This document shows positions 37,205 through 43,908 of a stretch of 64,000 bases of DNA, in pieces (within the stretch, counting starts at the first letter, position 1; every line of letters starts with the position of its first letter). This DNA comes from Romeriopsis sp046049545. GTDB lineage: Bacteria > Cyanobacteriota > Cyanobacteriia > Leptolyngbyales > Leptolyngbyaceae. The notes under the pieces were generated by a model, which was given only the letters and a program-made list of their open reading frames with translations, did no database searches and had not been told where the DNA came from. Where the stretch lies: positions 9,218-73,217 of the forward strand of contig JBJORF010000009.1 in the NCBI GenBank assembly GCA_046049545.1, in the 5' to 3' direction. The translations under genes and the position numbers were made by a program.

Positions 37205-37220
37205 ATGCACTAAGTTGCAT
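37205..37220. promoter_or_regulatory. Putative PadR operator 2
   Basis: ATGCACTAAGTTGCAT: the same arms and spacing as operator 1, with centres 29 bp apart. It lies 40 bp before the Coq4-like start. Confidence 0.65.
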
Positions 37221-37259
37221 AAGCAAAAAAGTGGATTACTTGTTTTCAGGAGGTTCGCG

Positions 37260-37910
37260 ATGACTGGCTTAATGAAACGTGCGTCGTCGATGAAATGGCC
37301 GTTGAGTGGGGTGAATTGGCGGGAAGTTGGATTGGCTTATGGGACGTTTTTGGGCGATGCGGGTGTGGGGATTCGCCATATTCTGCGGGCGGAGCGCCAT
37401 AGTGTGTGGCAGAAAATGGTGATGCGGCGGTTGTCGCGGCAGGCGGCGCATTTGGCGGGGCGGCGGATTACGATCGATCTGCCAACGTTAGTCCAGTTGC
37501 CGCCGGAGACTTTGGGTGGGGCCTATGCGCGGCATATGATCAGCTTGGGGCTTGATCCCGCCGCATTTTTAACACCAGAGGATGACTGGTTGGAGCAACG
37601 TGTAGCGATCGGGCATGATATTTTCCATGTGATTGCCGGATATGATGCGAGTCCCGTGGGTGAATTTGGTGTTGCAGCGTTTACATTAGTGCAATATTGG
37701 GATTTGCTAAATGTATTTGTGTTGTCGTTTGTGCCGTTAAGTTTGACCAATCCGCTGTGGACGGTGAAGTTGGGATTAGCTTTGGTGCGGGGTTTTCGGA
37801 TGGGCTGGATGAGTCGGCCAGTGGTGGCCTATGCAGTGGAAGATAATTGGGATAAACCGCTGGTTCAGGTACGACGGGAGTTGGGGATTGGGCGGTTTTT
37901 TGGGGATTAA
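37260..37910 (+). CDS. Coq4 family protein
   Basis: A 216-residue homologue of Coq4, the eukaryotic ubiquinone-synthesis protein that binds metal and quinone intermediates. The signature HDxxH-(x11)-E is exact: His119, Asp120, His123 and Glu135 in GHDIFHVIAGYDASPVGE. Cyanobacteria make plastoquinone rather than ubiquinone, so the role here is open. The start is fixed by a perfect AGGAGG (37248-37253) six bases before the ATG; a longer in-frame reading from 37062 would run through the operators. Divergent from padR and probably its target. Confidence 0.85.
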   Translation: MTGLMKRASSMKWPLSGVNWREVGLAYGTFLGDAGVGIRHILRAERHSVWQKMVMRRLSRQAAHLAGRRITIDLPTLVQLPPETLGGAYARHMISLGLDPAAFLTPEDDWLEQRVAIGHDIFHVIAGYDASPVGEFGVAAFTLVQYWDLLNVFVLSFVPLSLTNPLWTVKLGLALVRGFRMGWMSRPVVAYAVEDNWDKPLVQVRRELGIGRFFGD

Positions 37911-37911
37911 T

Positions 37912-38041
37912 CGTAGGGTGCGTTGTTCCCTTTGGGCAATGCACCTCAATGTTGCGGGGAAATCGGTCGATCGCTCAATTGTGGTGGTGCGTTACCCTTC
38001 TCCTTCGGAGACGCTACGCGAACGGGATAACACACCCTACG
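37912..38041. mobile_element. MITE-like element with terminal inverted repeats
   Basis: CGTAGGGTGCGTTGTTCCC (37912-37930) is matched in inverted form by GGGATAACACACCCTACG (38024-38041), apart from one mismatch and one indel. The 130-bp interior has no gene and includes CTTCGGAGACGCTACGCGAACG-like sequence (37998-38024), common in dispersed cyanobacterial repeats. It sits directly behind the Coq4-like gene. Probably a non-autonomous miniature element. Confidence 0.65.
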
Positions 38042-38130
38042 TGTTGCATCTGCTGGTGGCTGATCGCCTCAATTAATCGGTTATCCTGGAAATGTACCGT
38101 TTCGTTTGCCGTTTTACTCCGGTGCTGATC

Positions 38131-38694
38131 ATGGTTCAAACTCCCGTCAAGCAAATCAGCCTTGAAGCCTTCCTCGCAATGCCAGAAACAAAGCCTGCGA
38201 GTGAGTATGTTGATGGTGAAATCATCCAGAAACCCATGCCAAAAGGAAAACACAGTCGCATCCAAGTCCGTTTCGCCAGCTACGTCAATGCCCAACTAGA
38301 AACGCCCAAAATCGCTACGGCACTGCCTGAATTGCGCTGTACCTTTGGGGGCCGATCAACGGTGCCGGATGTCGCGGTGTTCACCTGGGCGCGCATTCCG
38401 CGAGATGCAATGGGTGACATTGCCGATACCTTTGATGCCGCCCCCGATTGGACGATCGAAATCCTATCGCCGGAGCGGTCGCTGACGAAAGTGACGAAGA
38501 ATATTCTGCACTGCTTGAAGCATGGTTGTGCGATGGGGTGGTTGATTGACCCGGAGGATCGATCGGTGGTGGTCTATCCGGCGGGTCAGCAGGCGATGTT
38601 TTTTGATGAAGACACGCAGGTGATTTTAGTGCCGGAGTTTGCGGGGCCGATTGCACTAACGGTGGGTGAGTTGTTTGGTTGGTTGCAAGTGTAA
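38131..38694 (+). CDS. Uma2 family (DUF820) endonuclease-like protein
   Basis: A 187-residue member of the large cyanobacterial Uma2/DUF820 group with a PD-(D/E)xK restriction-endonuclease-like fold. SEYVDGEIIQKPMPKGKHSRIQ, VPDVAVF (catalytic Asp) and DWTIEILSPE (E-x-hydrophobic) are the family motifs. These proteins are abundant and poorly understood, and some are associated with transposons. It follows the MITE-like element. I chose the ATG at 38131; the frame from 38092 adds 13 residues. Confidence 0.9.
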   Translation: MVQTPVKQISLEAFLAMPETKPASEYVDGEIIQKPMPKGKHSRIQVRFASYVNAQLETPKIATALPELRCTFGGRSTVPDVAVFTWARIPRDAMGDIADTFDAAPDWTIEILSPERSLTKVTKNILHCLKHGCAMGWLIDPEDRSVVVYPAGQQAMFFDEDTQVILVPEFAGPIALTVGELFGWLQV

Positions 38695-38811
38695 GGATGT
38701 GGTTTTAGTCCAAAAATTGACGGGATCGATTGCTCAAGTTAGTATTTCACAACAGCACAAAGTCAAATTTGAGCCAAAAAATAACTGTGTTGATGGTGTG
38801 GGGTGATGGCG

Positions 38812-39354
38812 ATGATTGCACAATATCGTTGGCTGGATAGTCCATTGGGCAAAATCGTCTTAGTCGCGACCGATCGGGCATTAACTGGGGTCTATCTCCA
38901 AGGCCAGAAGTATTTTCCGGATTTGACGGTAATGAGCGAGGTTGTGGGTCGATCGGAATTGCTTGATTTAGCCCAAACTCAATTAACAGAATATTTTGCG
39001 CGGCAACGGCAACAGTTTGATCTGCCGCTAGCACCAGCGGGCACAGAATTTCAACAGCAAATTTGGCAATTACTTCAGCGGATTCCGTTCGGGGAAACGA
39101 TTTCCTATGGTCAATTAGCTGAATGGTATGGTCAGCCGAATGCTGCCCGCGCGGTGGGTGCGGCCAATGGGCGCAATCCGATTTCGATTATTGTGCCTTG
39201 TCATCGGGTGGTGGCCACCAGTGGGAAACTGACGGGCTATGCGGGCGGACTCGATCGCAAGCAGTGGCTGTTGCAACATGAAAATCCCTTCTCCGCGACC
39301 CCGCAACCAACCATCATGCAGGGGGAACTGAATTTCGCGTCATCAACGCATTAA
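38812..39354 (+). CDS. ogt: Methylated-DNA-protein-cysteine methyltransferase
   Basis: Suicide repair enzyme that takes alkyl groups from O6-alkylguanine onto its own cysteine. The active site IIVPCHRVV with the acceptor Cys, and GETISYGQLAEWYGQPNAARAVG for DNA binding, are intact. About 180 residues is typical for Ogt. Three in-frame starts (GTG 38803, ATG 38806, ATG 38812) lie close together; I chose the last because the G-rich stretch just before fits a ribosome binding site. Confidence 0.94.
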   Translation: MIAQYRWLDSPLGKIVLVATDRALTGVYLQGQKYFPDLTVMSEVVGRSELLDLAQTQLTEYFARQRQQFDLPLAPAGTEFQQQIWQLLQRIPFGETISYGQLAEWYGQPNAARAVGAANGRNPISIIVPCHRVVATSGKLTGYAGGLDRKQWLLQHENPFSATPQPTIMQGELNFASSTH

Positions 39355-39737
39355 TCAACGGTTTACGAGACTTGAATCATTGGTTTGCAGAGAATTGGGA
39401 AATTGACAGAATTGGCAATAAAACAAAGGTGATGTGCCCGATCGTGCAACTCCACCGCAAGTTATTCATTACTTGCTGGCGTAATCGTTACCGTTGGTTG
39501 GAGACGTACTTCGGTAAACTTGCCGCTGCCATCCGGCGTTTCCAGTATTGCCCCGATCGCGGCATTTTGCCGATCAACGACAACGACTCCCGCTGCCGCA
39601 CACAAATGCAAATATCAGCAATCCAACTGACAGAACGGAGAGGCGCGATCGTGTGATGTCGATGAGCTGACTGGGGCACCCTAAGCACATCCCGGATGCG
39701 AAACACCGGTATAATTGCTCCTACCCCAAGACGACTC
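39355..39737. other. Intergenic region with possible reverse-strand gene remnant
   Basis: About 380 bp. On the reverse strand an ATG near 39690 opens a frame with a signal-like LSVLSVGLLIFAFVC that soon stops. The next phase continues as AAAGVVVVDRQNAAIGAILE and ends in PTVTITPASNE with a stop near 39473. A one-base frameshift would join them into a small exported protein. This could be a decayed gene or coincidence. Confidence 0.25.
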
Positions 39738-40391
39738 ATGACTTTACCAATCAAAGACCAGGCATTATGCGGCCTGATATTACTCACTGGCCTTGGGCTG
39801 GGTGGTTGTCTGCCAATGTCGGCAGAGAAACAATGTCGGGCAATGTATTTGACCAGCAAAGCCTACGAAGCCTACGACCAAGATGCCAAAGCAATTAGCA
39901 TTGCTGCGATCGAAAAACACGTGGGTAAAATCCAGCCGTTTGATAATACCAATCCGCAGCAAGCCAACCTGCAAGTCGCTCAGGTCATGATGACGATGGA
40001 AAAGGTGCGGGAAAAGAAAGCGGAAATTGCTGAAGAAACAGCGATCGGCAATGAAACCTTTGCCAAACAAATGAAAGCCCAGGCACGAAAAACAAAAAGT
40101 ATCTGGGCAACGAATTCAAAGGTGAAAGATTGGCAGAAAGTGCTCGTTTCGTTCTACGAAACCCGCGATAAATATCATCGTAAGATGGCGATTCTGCACC
40201 GCAAATCAGTGACACAAACTAATCCCAAAGGCGATTCTGCTGAGGATAAAGCCTTTCTTACCGACCTGCAAAAGCTCAGTGACTTTGTGAACAGTAAGCA
40301 AAGCAATCAAATTCGCGATGAACTTTATGAGGATTTTAAGCGGGGTTGCAAGATTGGGCCAGGGGTGAGAATTCAGTCGATCAGCAAGTAA
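39738..40391 (+). CDS. Predicted lipoprotein of unknown function
   Basis: A 217-residue protein with a type II signal peptide: hydrophobic ALCGLILLTGLGLGGC (lipobox LGGC, Cys near residue 24). The mature part is helical and Lys/Glu/Ala-rich (about 60-130). No family recognised. The ATG at 39738 places the signal at the N-terminus; the in-frame ATG at 39696 would add 14 residues before it. Confidence 0.7.
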   Translation: MTLPIKDQALCGLILLTGLGLGGCLPMSAEKQCRAMYLTSKAYEAYDQDAKAISIAAIEKHVGKIQPFDNTNPQQANLQVAQVMMTMEKVREKKAEIAEETAIGNETFAKQMKAQARKTKSIWATNSKVKDWQKVLVSFYETRDKYHRKMAILHRKSVTQTNPKGDSAEDKAFLTDLQKLSDFVNSKQSNQIRDELYEDFKRGCKIGPGVRIQSISK

Positions 40392-40411
40392 TCGACCCAC
40401 CCCATTGAAAA

Positions 40412-41011
40412 TTACGCACTAGCCCAATTGATGTAGGGGAGCTTCGCTGCCGTGGCTTGGGTCTGGGCGGATTGAGCGACCAATTGCCCCGTTGCATCCC
40501 ACTGGCCCGTGACGAACATCTGCCGGGGGCCTTCACCCATGGAAATCGCGCCTGTGACCGCACCGCAGCGCACCTGCATTTGCTCTAAATCAACGCTGAC
40601 CTCGGCTTGAGGATTCGCCGCGATCGCCGCTTGCAATACTTCCGCCGTCGCCGAATCGACGATCACGCAGGGCACACCCAAGGCGATACAGTTGCCAAAA
40701 AAGATCTCGGCAAAGCTCTCACCGACGATCGCGCTGATGCCCCATTTAGCGATCGCCTGGGGCGCATGCTCCCGGCTCGACCCGCAACCGAAATTACGAT
40801 TTACAACTAATACTTTTGCGCCTTGGTACTGCGCTTGATCAAAGGGGTGCTGACCCTGTAGCTGTGCCCGATCGTCGGCGAAGACATGCTCACCCAGGCC
40901 ATCAAACGTCACACATTTGAGGAATCGCGCGGGGATAATCCGATCCGTATCGATGTCATTGCCGACTAAGGGCACACCATGACCCGCTACGGTTTTGATT
41001 TCGCTGACCAT
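40412..41011 (-). CDS. leuD: 3-isopropylmalate dehydratase small subunit
   Basis: Swivel subunit of the leucine-pathway isomerase, partner of LeuC. GNDIDTDRIIPARFL and FGCGSSREHAPQAI are the aconitase-swivel signatures, and GESFAEIFFGNCIALG follows. 199 residues is normal. leuC is not adjacent, as in most cyanobacteria. Confidence 0.95.
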   Translation of the reverse strand: MVSEIKTVAGHGVPLVGNDIDTDRIIPARFLKCVTFDGLGEHVFADDRAQLQGQHPFDQAQYQGAKVLVVNRNFGCGSSREHAPQAIAKWGISAIVGESFAEIFFGNCIALGVPCVIVDSATAEVLQAAIAANPQAEVSVDLEQMQVRCGAVTGAISMGEGPRQMFVTGQWDATGQLVAQSAQTQATAAKLPYINWASA

Positions 41012-41309
41012 CTGTTTTCGCCTTCAAAATGCTCCAAGGCTTCTGATTATAGCTTGATACGGCGCGCCCACAGTGGGTTACCCAGAACCATACAACCGCA
41101 AAAAGCTGCCCGAACTCTGCCAAATCACCGTTCGATGGGGAATCGAAGTCCGGTGCCTATCCCTAGCAAAGCCAAAGCAGCCAATATCCCGTGTCCTATA
41201 CCAAGTTGTTAAATTTGGCATTTGATCTAGGATGATGCTACCAAGTTGCTTGATTGTGATGAGGTTTCTTTGACTTTTTTTAATATTTTGCAAATTTCTC
41301 GTTAGAATT

Positions 41310-41357
41310 CTTCATCACTGGGATGCTTCGTCACTGGGATTCTTTCTCATTGTGGCT
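41310..41357. repeat. 16-bp tandem duplication across the tlyA stop
   Basis: CTTCATCACTGGGATG (41310-41325) and CTTCGTCACTGGGATT (41326-41341) match at 14 of 16 bases; a third, degraded unit runs to 41357. The reverse-strand TGA of tlyA is at 41331-41333. Confidence 0.85.
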
Positions 41358-42167
41358 AACCAGGGCTTGACGCGCAGCGCTCGCGGTGCCCTGAAGACTG
41401 GCCAAATCCGGTGCGGTTTGCGCACTGCCTTGCTTGAGCCAGAGCAGATATTCGATGTTGCCAGCGGGGCCGACGAGAGATGACCAAGTGAGGCCGCAGT
41501 AGCCCCAGCCGAGGTCGCCAGCGGCGGCGATCACCTGCCCAATCGCAGTGGCGTGGTCTTTGGGGTCGCGGACGACACCATTTTTGCCGAGGCGATCGCG
41601 GCCCACTTCAAACTGCGGTTTGACCAGGAGGATGATTTCGCGGGGTTCGCTGAGTAGTTCCCACATGGCAGGAAGAACTTTGCTCAGGGAAATAAAGGAG
41701 ACATCAGCAACCCCGAGATCGGGCAGGGTCGCGTCCTCGCTGTAGAGGTCGGTGGGGGTGAGGTGGCGCAGGTTCGTGCGTTCCCGGAGGATTACGCGGG
41801 GGTCTTGGCGGATGCTCCAGGCGACTTGACCATAGCCCACGTCGATGCCGTAGACCTGTTTTGCGCCATGTTGGAGCAGGCAGTCCGTGAAGCCCCCCGT
41901 GGAGATGCCGCCGTCCAGGCAGATGCGATCGGTGACGGTGATTGGGAAAGTTTGCAGGGCTTTGAGGAGCTTTTCGCCGCCGCGTGAGACGTAGGGGGAT
42001 TGGGCTTTGACGGTGATTGTGGCATCGAGGGCGACATTGGTGCCGGGTTTGTCGATTACTTGGTCATTGACTTTGACCGCACCGGCTTGGATCAGGCGCT
42101 GAGCCCGTTGGCGGGAATCGCAGAGCTGACGATCGACGAGGAGAAGGTCGAGGCGTTGTTTGGGCAT
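41331..42167 (-). CDS. tlyA: TlyA family rRNA 2'-O-methyltransferase
   Basis: A 278-residue protein with an S4 RNA-binding domain (RLDLLLVDRQLCDSRQRAQRL, 4-60) and an FtsJ-like SAM domain (CLDGGISTGGFTDCLLQHGA, DVSFISL, LVKPQFEVG). The Lys-Asp-Lys-Glu set of 2'-O-methyltransferases can be placed. TlyA enzymes modify 16S and/or 23S rRNA; the name haemolysin A is historical. Its 3' end is duplicated behind the stop. Confidence 0.93.
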   Translation of the reverse strand: MPKQRLDLLLVDRQLCDSRQRAQRLIQAGAVKVNDQVIDKPGTNVALDATITVKAQSPYVSRGGEKLLKALQTFPITVTDRICLDGGISTGGFTDCLLQHGAKQVYGIDVGYGQVAWSIRQDPRVILRERTNLRHLTPTDLYSEDATLPDLGVADVSFISLSKVLPAMWELLSEPREIILLVKPQFEVGRDRLGKNGVVRDPKDHATAIGQVIAAAGDLGWGYCGLTWSSLVGPAGNIEYLLWLKQGSAQTAPDLASLQGTASAARQALVSHNEKESQ

Positions 42168-42440
42168 AGGACGGCTGGGTGATCGCGCTTCCGGGTTGAG
42201 TTTCCTGGTTCAGTTTTCTAGTTTATCGGTGTCAGCGCCGCAAATTGCGAAAAACCGATTCATCAAAACTTTACGAATCTCCACGGAGGCGATCAGCAAT
42301 TTCAGCAAGCCAGAATAAATTTATTCCAATGAGTGGATTTTATGTGATGGGTGTTGGCTTGATGTCCATCCATGCTGCCAAAAAACGCGATACAGCGCAA
42401 TCCAGCGTTAGGTAAAACCCTATATTCAAGGTCAGTCTCG

Positions 42441-43316
42441 ATGTCACTTTTGTTTACCCATACTCGCCGCAAAGTTTTTGCACTCAGCTTCGTCAGTGGT
42501 TTGGCGGCGCTTGTCCCGAATTTAATGACCGCTCAAGTCGCGCAGGCGAATCCCCCGATCGGGGTGCTGGGCAATGACGATCGGGTCACCTTGCCCTATG
42601 CGCAACTGGTGCAATCCGGTCGTCAGCCTGTAGGCCAATTAGAAATTCTGAAGGCGGATGGCTACTACTACACTTGCACCTTTACCGTTATTGGCGAACG
42701 TCTGGGTTTAACGAATGCCCACTGTATGCTGGACGAGCAAGGTCGGCCCCCGGTGGCCGCTAAAGGCTATGCCCTCCGTCACGGCAATAAACGCCTTGTG
42801 TCCGCGAAGGTCTTGACGACTTGGACGGGGACGAAGCAATATCCCGAAACCACGACTGATCTGCTGCGTGACTGGGCGATCGTCCGATTCAACAAAAAAA
42901 TTGGGCGGAAAACGGGTGTGTTTGGCAACATGCCTTGGTCTACGGATATTAGCCAAGCGGGTACCAGTGTCGTGGGCAAAACCGTTGATCATATTGGCTA
43001 TTCCGGTGATTGGCCGACAGCGGCGGCGATTCAACCCGGTGAAGTGCGTGGCAAAACGCCAGGAGCGCATTTGGGTTGTAAAATCCTCGACGTAAAAAAT
43101 GGTTTGCTGGTGCATACCTGTGATGCTACACCGGGCGCTTCTGGTACCGGAATTCATGATGCCCAAGGCCGTTTGCATGGTCTGGATGTTGCCACATTGA
43201 CGAGTACTAGTGGTGAAATGATCAACGTTGCAGTGCCGTTGGAGCGCTTTATGCCTGCGGTTGAGTCATTGCGGAAGAAAAATCATGGCCGTGGTATCCG
43301 CGTTCCGCGTATTTAG
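42441..43316 (+). CDS. Exported trypsin-like (V8-type) serine protease
   Basis: A 291-residue secreted S1 peptidase. A signal peptide (about 1-36; KVFALSFVSGLAALV, ending AQA) precedes the catalytic domain with the full triad: His94 (TNAHC), Asp144 (RDWAIV) and Ser234 (PGASGTG). The Cys95 and Cys213/Cys228 pattern suggests disulphides. The ATG at 42441 gives a proper signal peptide; the frame from 42372 adds 23 residues. The 3' end lies in a 28-bp triple repeat. Confidence 0.88.
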   Translation: MSLLFTHTRRKVFALSFVSGLAALVPNLMTAQVAQANPPIGVLGNDDRVTLPYAQLVQSGRQPVGQLEILKADGYYYTCTFTVIGERLGLTNAHCMLDEQGRPPVAAKGYALRHGNKRLVSAKVLTTWTGTKQYPETTTDLLRDWAIVRFNKKIGRKTGVFGNMPWSTDISQAGTSVVGKTVDHIGYSGDWPTAAAIQPGEVRGKTPGAHLGCKILDVKNGLLVHTCDATPGASGTGIHDAQGRLHGLDVATLTSTSGEMINVAVPLERFMPAVESLRKKNHGRGIRVPRI

Positions 43317-43372
43317 TTGTGGTATCCGCGTCCCGCGTATTTAGTTGTGGTATCCGCGTTCCGCGTATTTAG
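43291..43372 (+). repeat. 28-bp x3 tandem repeat spanning the protease stop
   Basis: Copies begin at 43291, 43319 and 43347 (the last is truncated at 43372); the second differs from the others at one base. The first contains the last nine codons and the TAG of the protease, so the coding end is repeated twice behind the stop. Each unit contains CGCGTTCCGCG. The next gene starts 11 bp after the repeat. Confidence 0.95.
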
Positions 43373-43383
43373 GAGCTTAAATT

Positions 43384-43833
43384 ATGAATCGTCAACTAAT
43401 GATCGGATTGGGTTTGATTGGGTTAGTCGGTGCGGGGGTTTCGGCCCAGTTGGCGATCGCGAATCCGGTGAAGCCCGCCCAGCCGGTCGCGAATCAGCCC
43501 GCAGCGAATCAGCCCGCAGCAAATCAGCCCGTGAGTGAGCCGTTGTGTTTTATGCAGCAGGGGGCGAATCAACCGCAAGATCTGACGAAAATCTGTGGTC
43601 AGTCGTCCTTGCGGCCCGCGATTGCGATCGATCCCAATGCCCCAGTCAGCTTCAATATGCCTCGGAGTCGGACACCTTCGGCTTTGTGGGCCACAGAACC
43701 GGATTCGGATGAGCCGATCGAACTCGGTGAAACCTATGTGCCGGAGCCAACCGCCGCGCGGCCAACAAAATCACCGCAGTCGGCGGCCCAGAAGCCAACG
43801 GGTGATGAAGGCCCGGCTCTTGATGACAACTAG
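43384..43833 (+). CDS. Small secreted protein of unknown function
   Basis: A 149-residue exported protein. The signal peptide (about 1-26; MIGLGLIGLVGAGVSAQLAIA) is followed by an ANQPA reiteration from a 15-bp triple repeat (43489-43533), then CFMQQGANQPQDLTKICG. This C-x-M...DLT-x-x-C pattern occurs in several cyanobacterial exported proteins of unknown role. The C-terminus is Pro/Glu-rich and probably disordered. It may be co-transcribed with the protease upstream. Confidence 0.7.
   Translation: MNRQLMIGLGLIGLVGAGVSAQLAIANPVKPAQPVANQPAANQPAANQPVSEPLCFMQQGANQPQDLTKICGQSSLRPAIAIDPNAPVSFNMPRSRTPSALWATEPDSDEPIELGETYVPEPTAARPTKSPQSAAQKPTGDEGPALDDN
43489..43533 (+). repeat. 15-bp x3 in-frame tandem repeat
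   Basis: GCGAATCAGCCCGCA occurs twice exactly (43489-43503, 43504-43518) and once with changes (43519-43533), encoding reiterated ANQPA. Confidence 0.9.
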
Positions 43834-43843
43834 ATAGTTTGCT

Positions 43844-43875
43844 AACCCCCGGAGCGTTGTGATTCTCTGGGGGTT
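43844..43875. terminator. Hairpin between convergent genes
   Basis: AACCCCCGGAG (43844-43854) pairs with CTCTGGGGGTT (43865-43875) with one mismatch around a 10-nt loop. It lies between the secreted-protein gene and the convergent aminopeptidase gene. T runs are weak on both sides, but its position fits a shared terminator. Confidence 0.6.
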
Positions 43876-43908
43876 GCTAATTAGTTGATAAATTCATTAC
43901 TGAGTTTG

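Noticed and set aside
39372..39656. Forward 94-codon frame behind ogt
   Set aside because: Residue composition is unlike a folded protein and the reverse strand gives a better, though broken, candidate.
43291..43372. 28-bp repeats as a CRISPR array
   Set aside because: Copies are directly adjacent with no spacers, and the first is coding.
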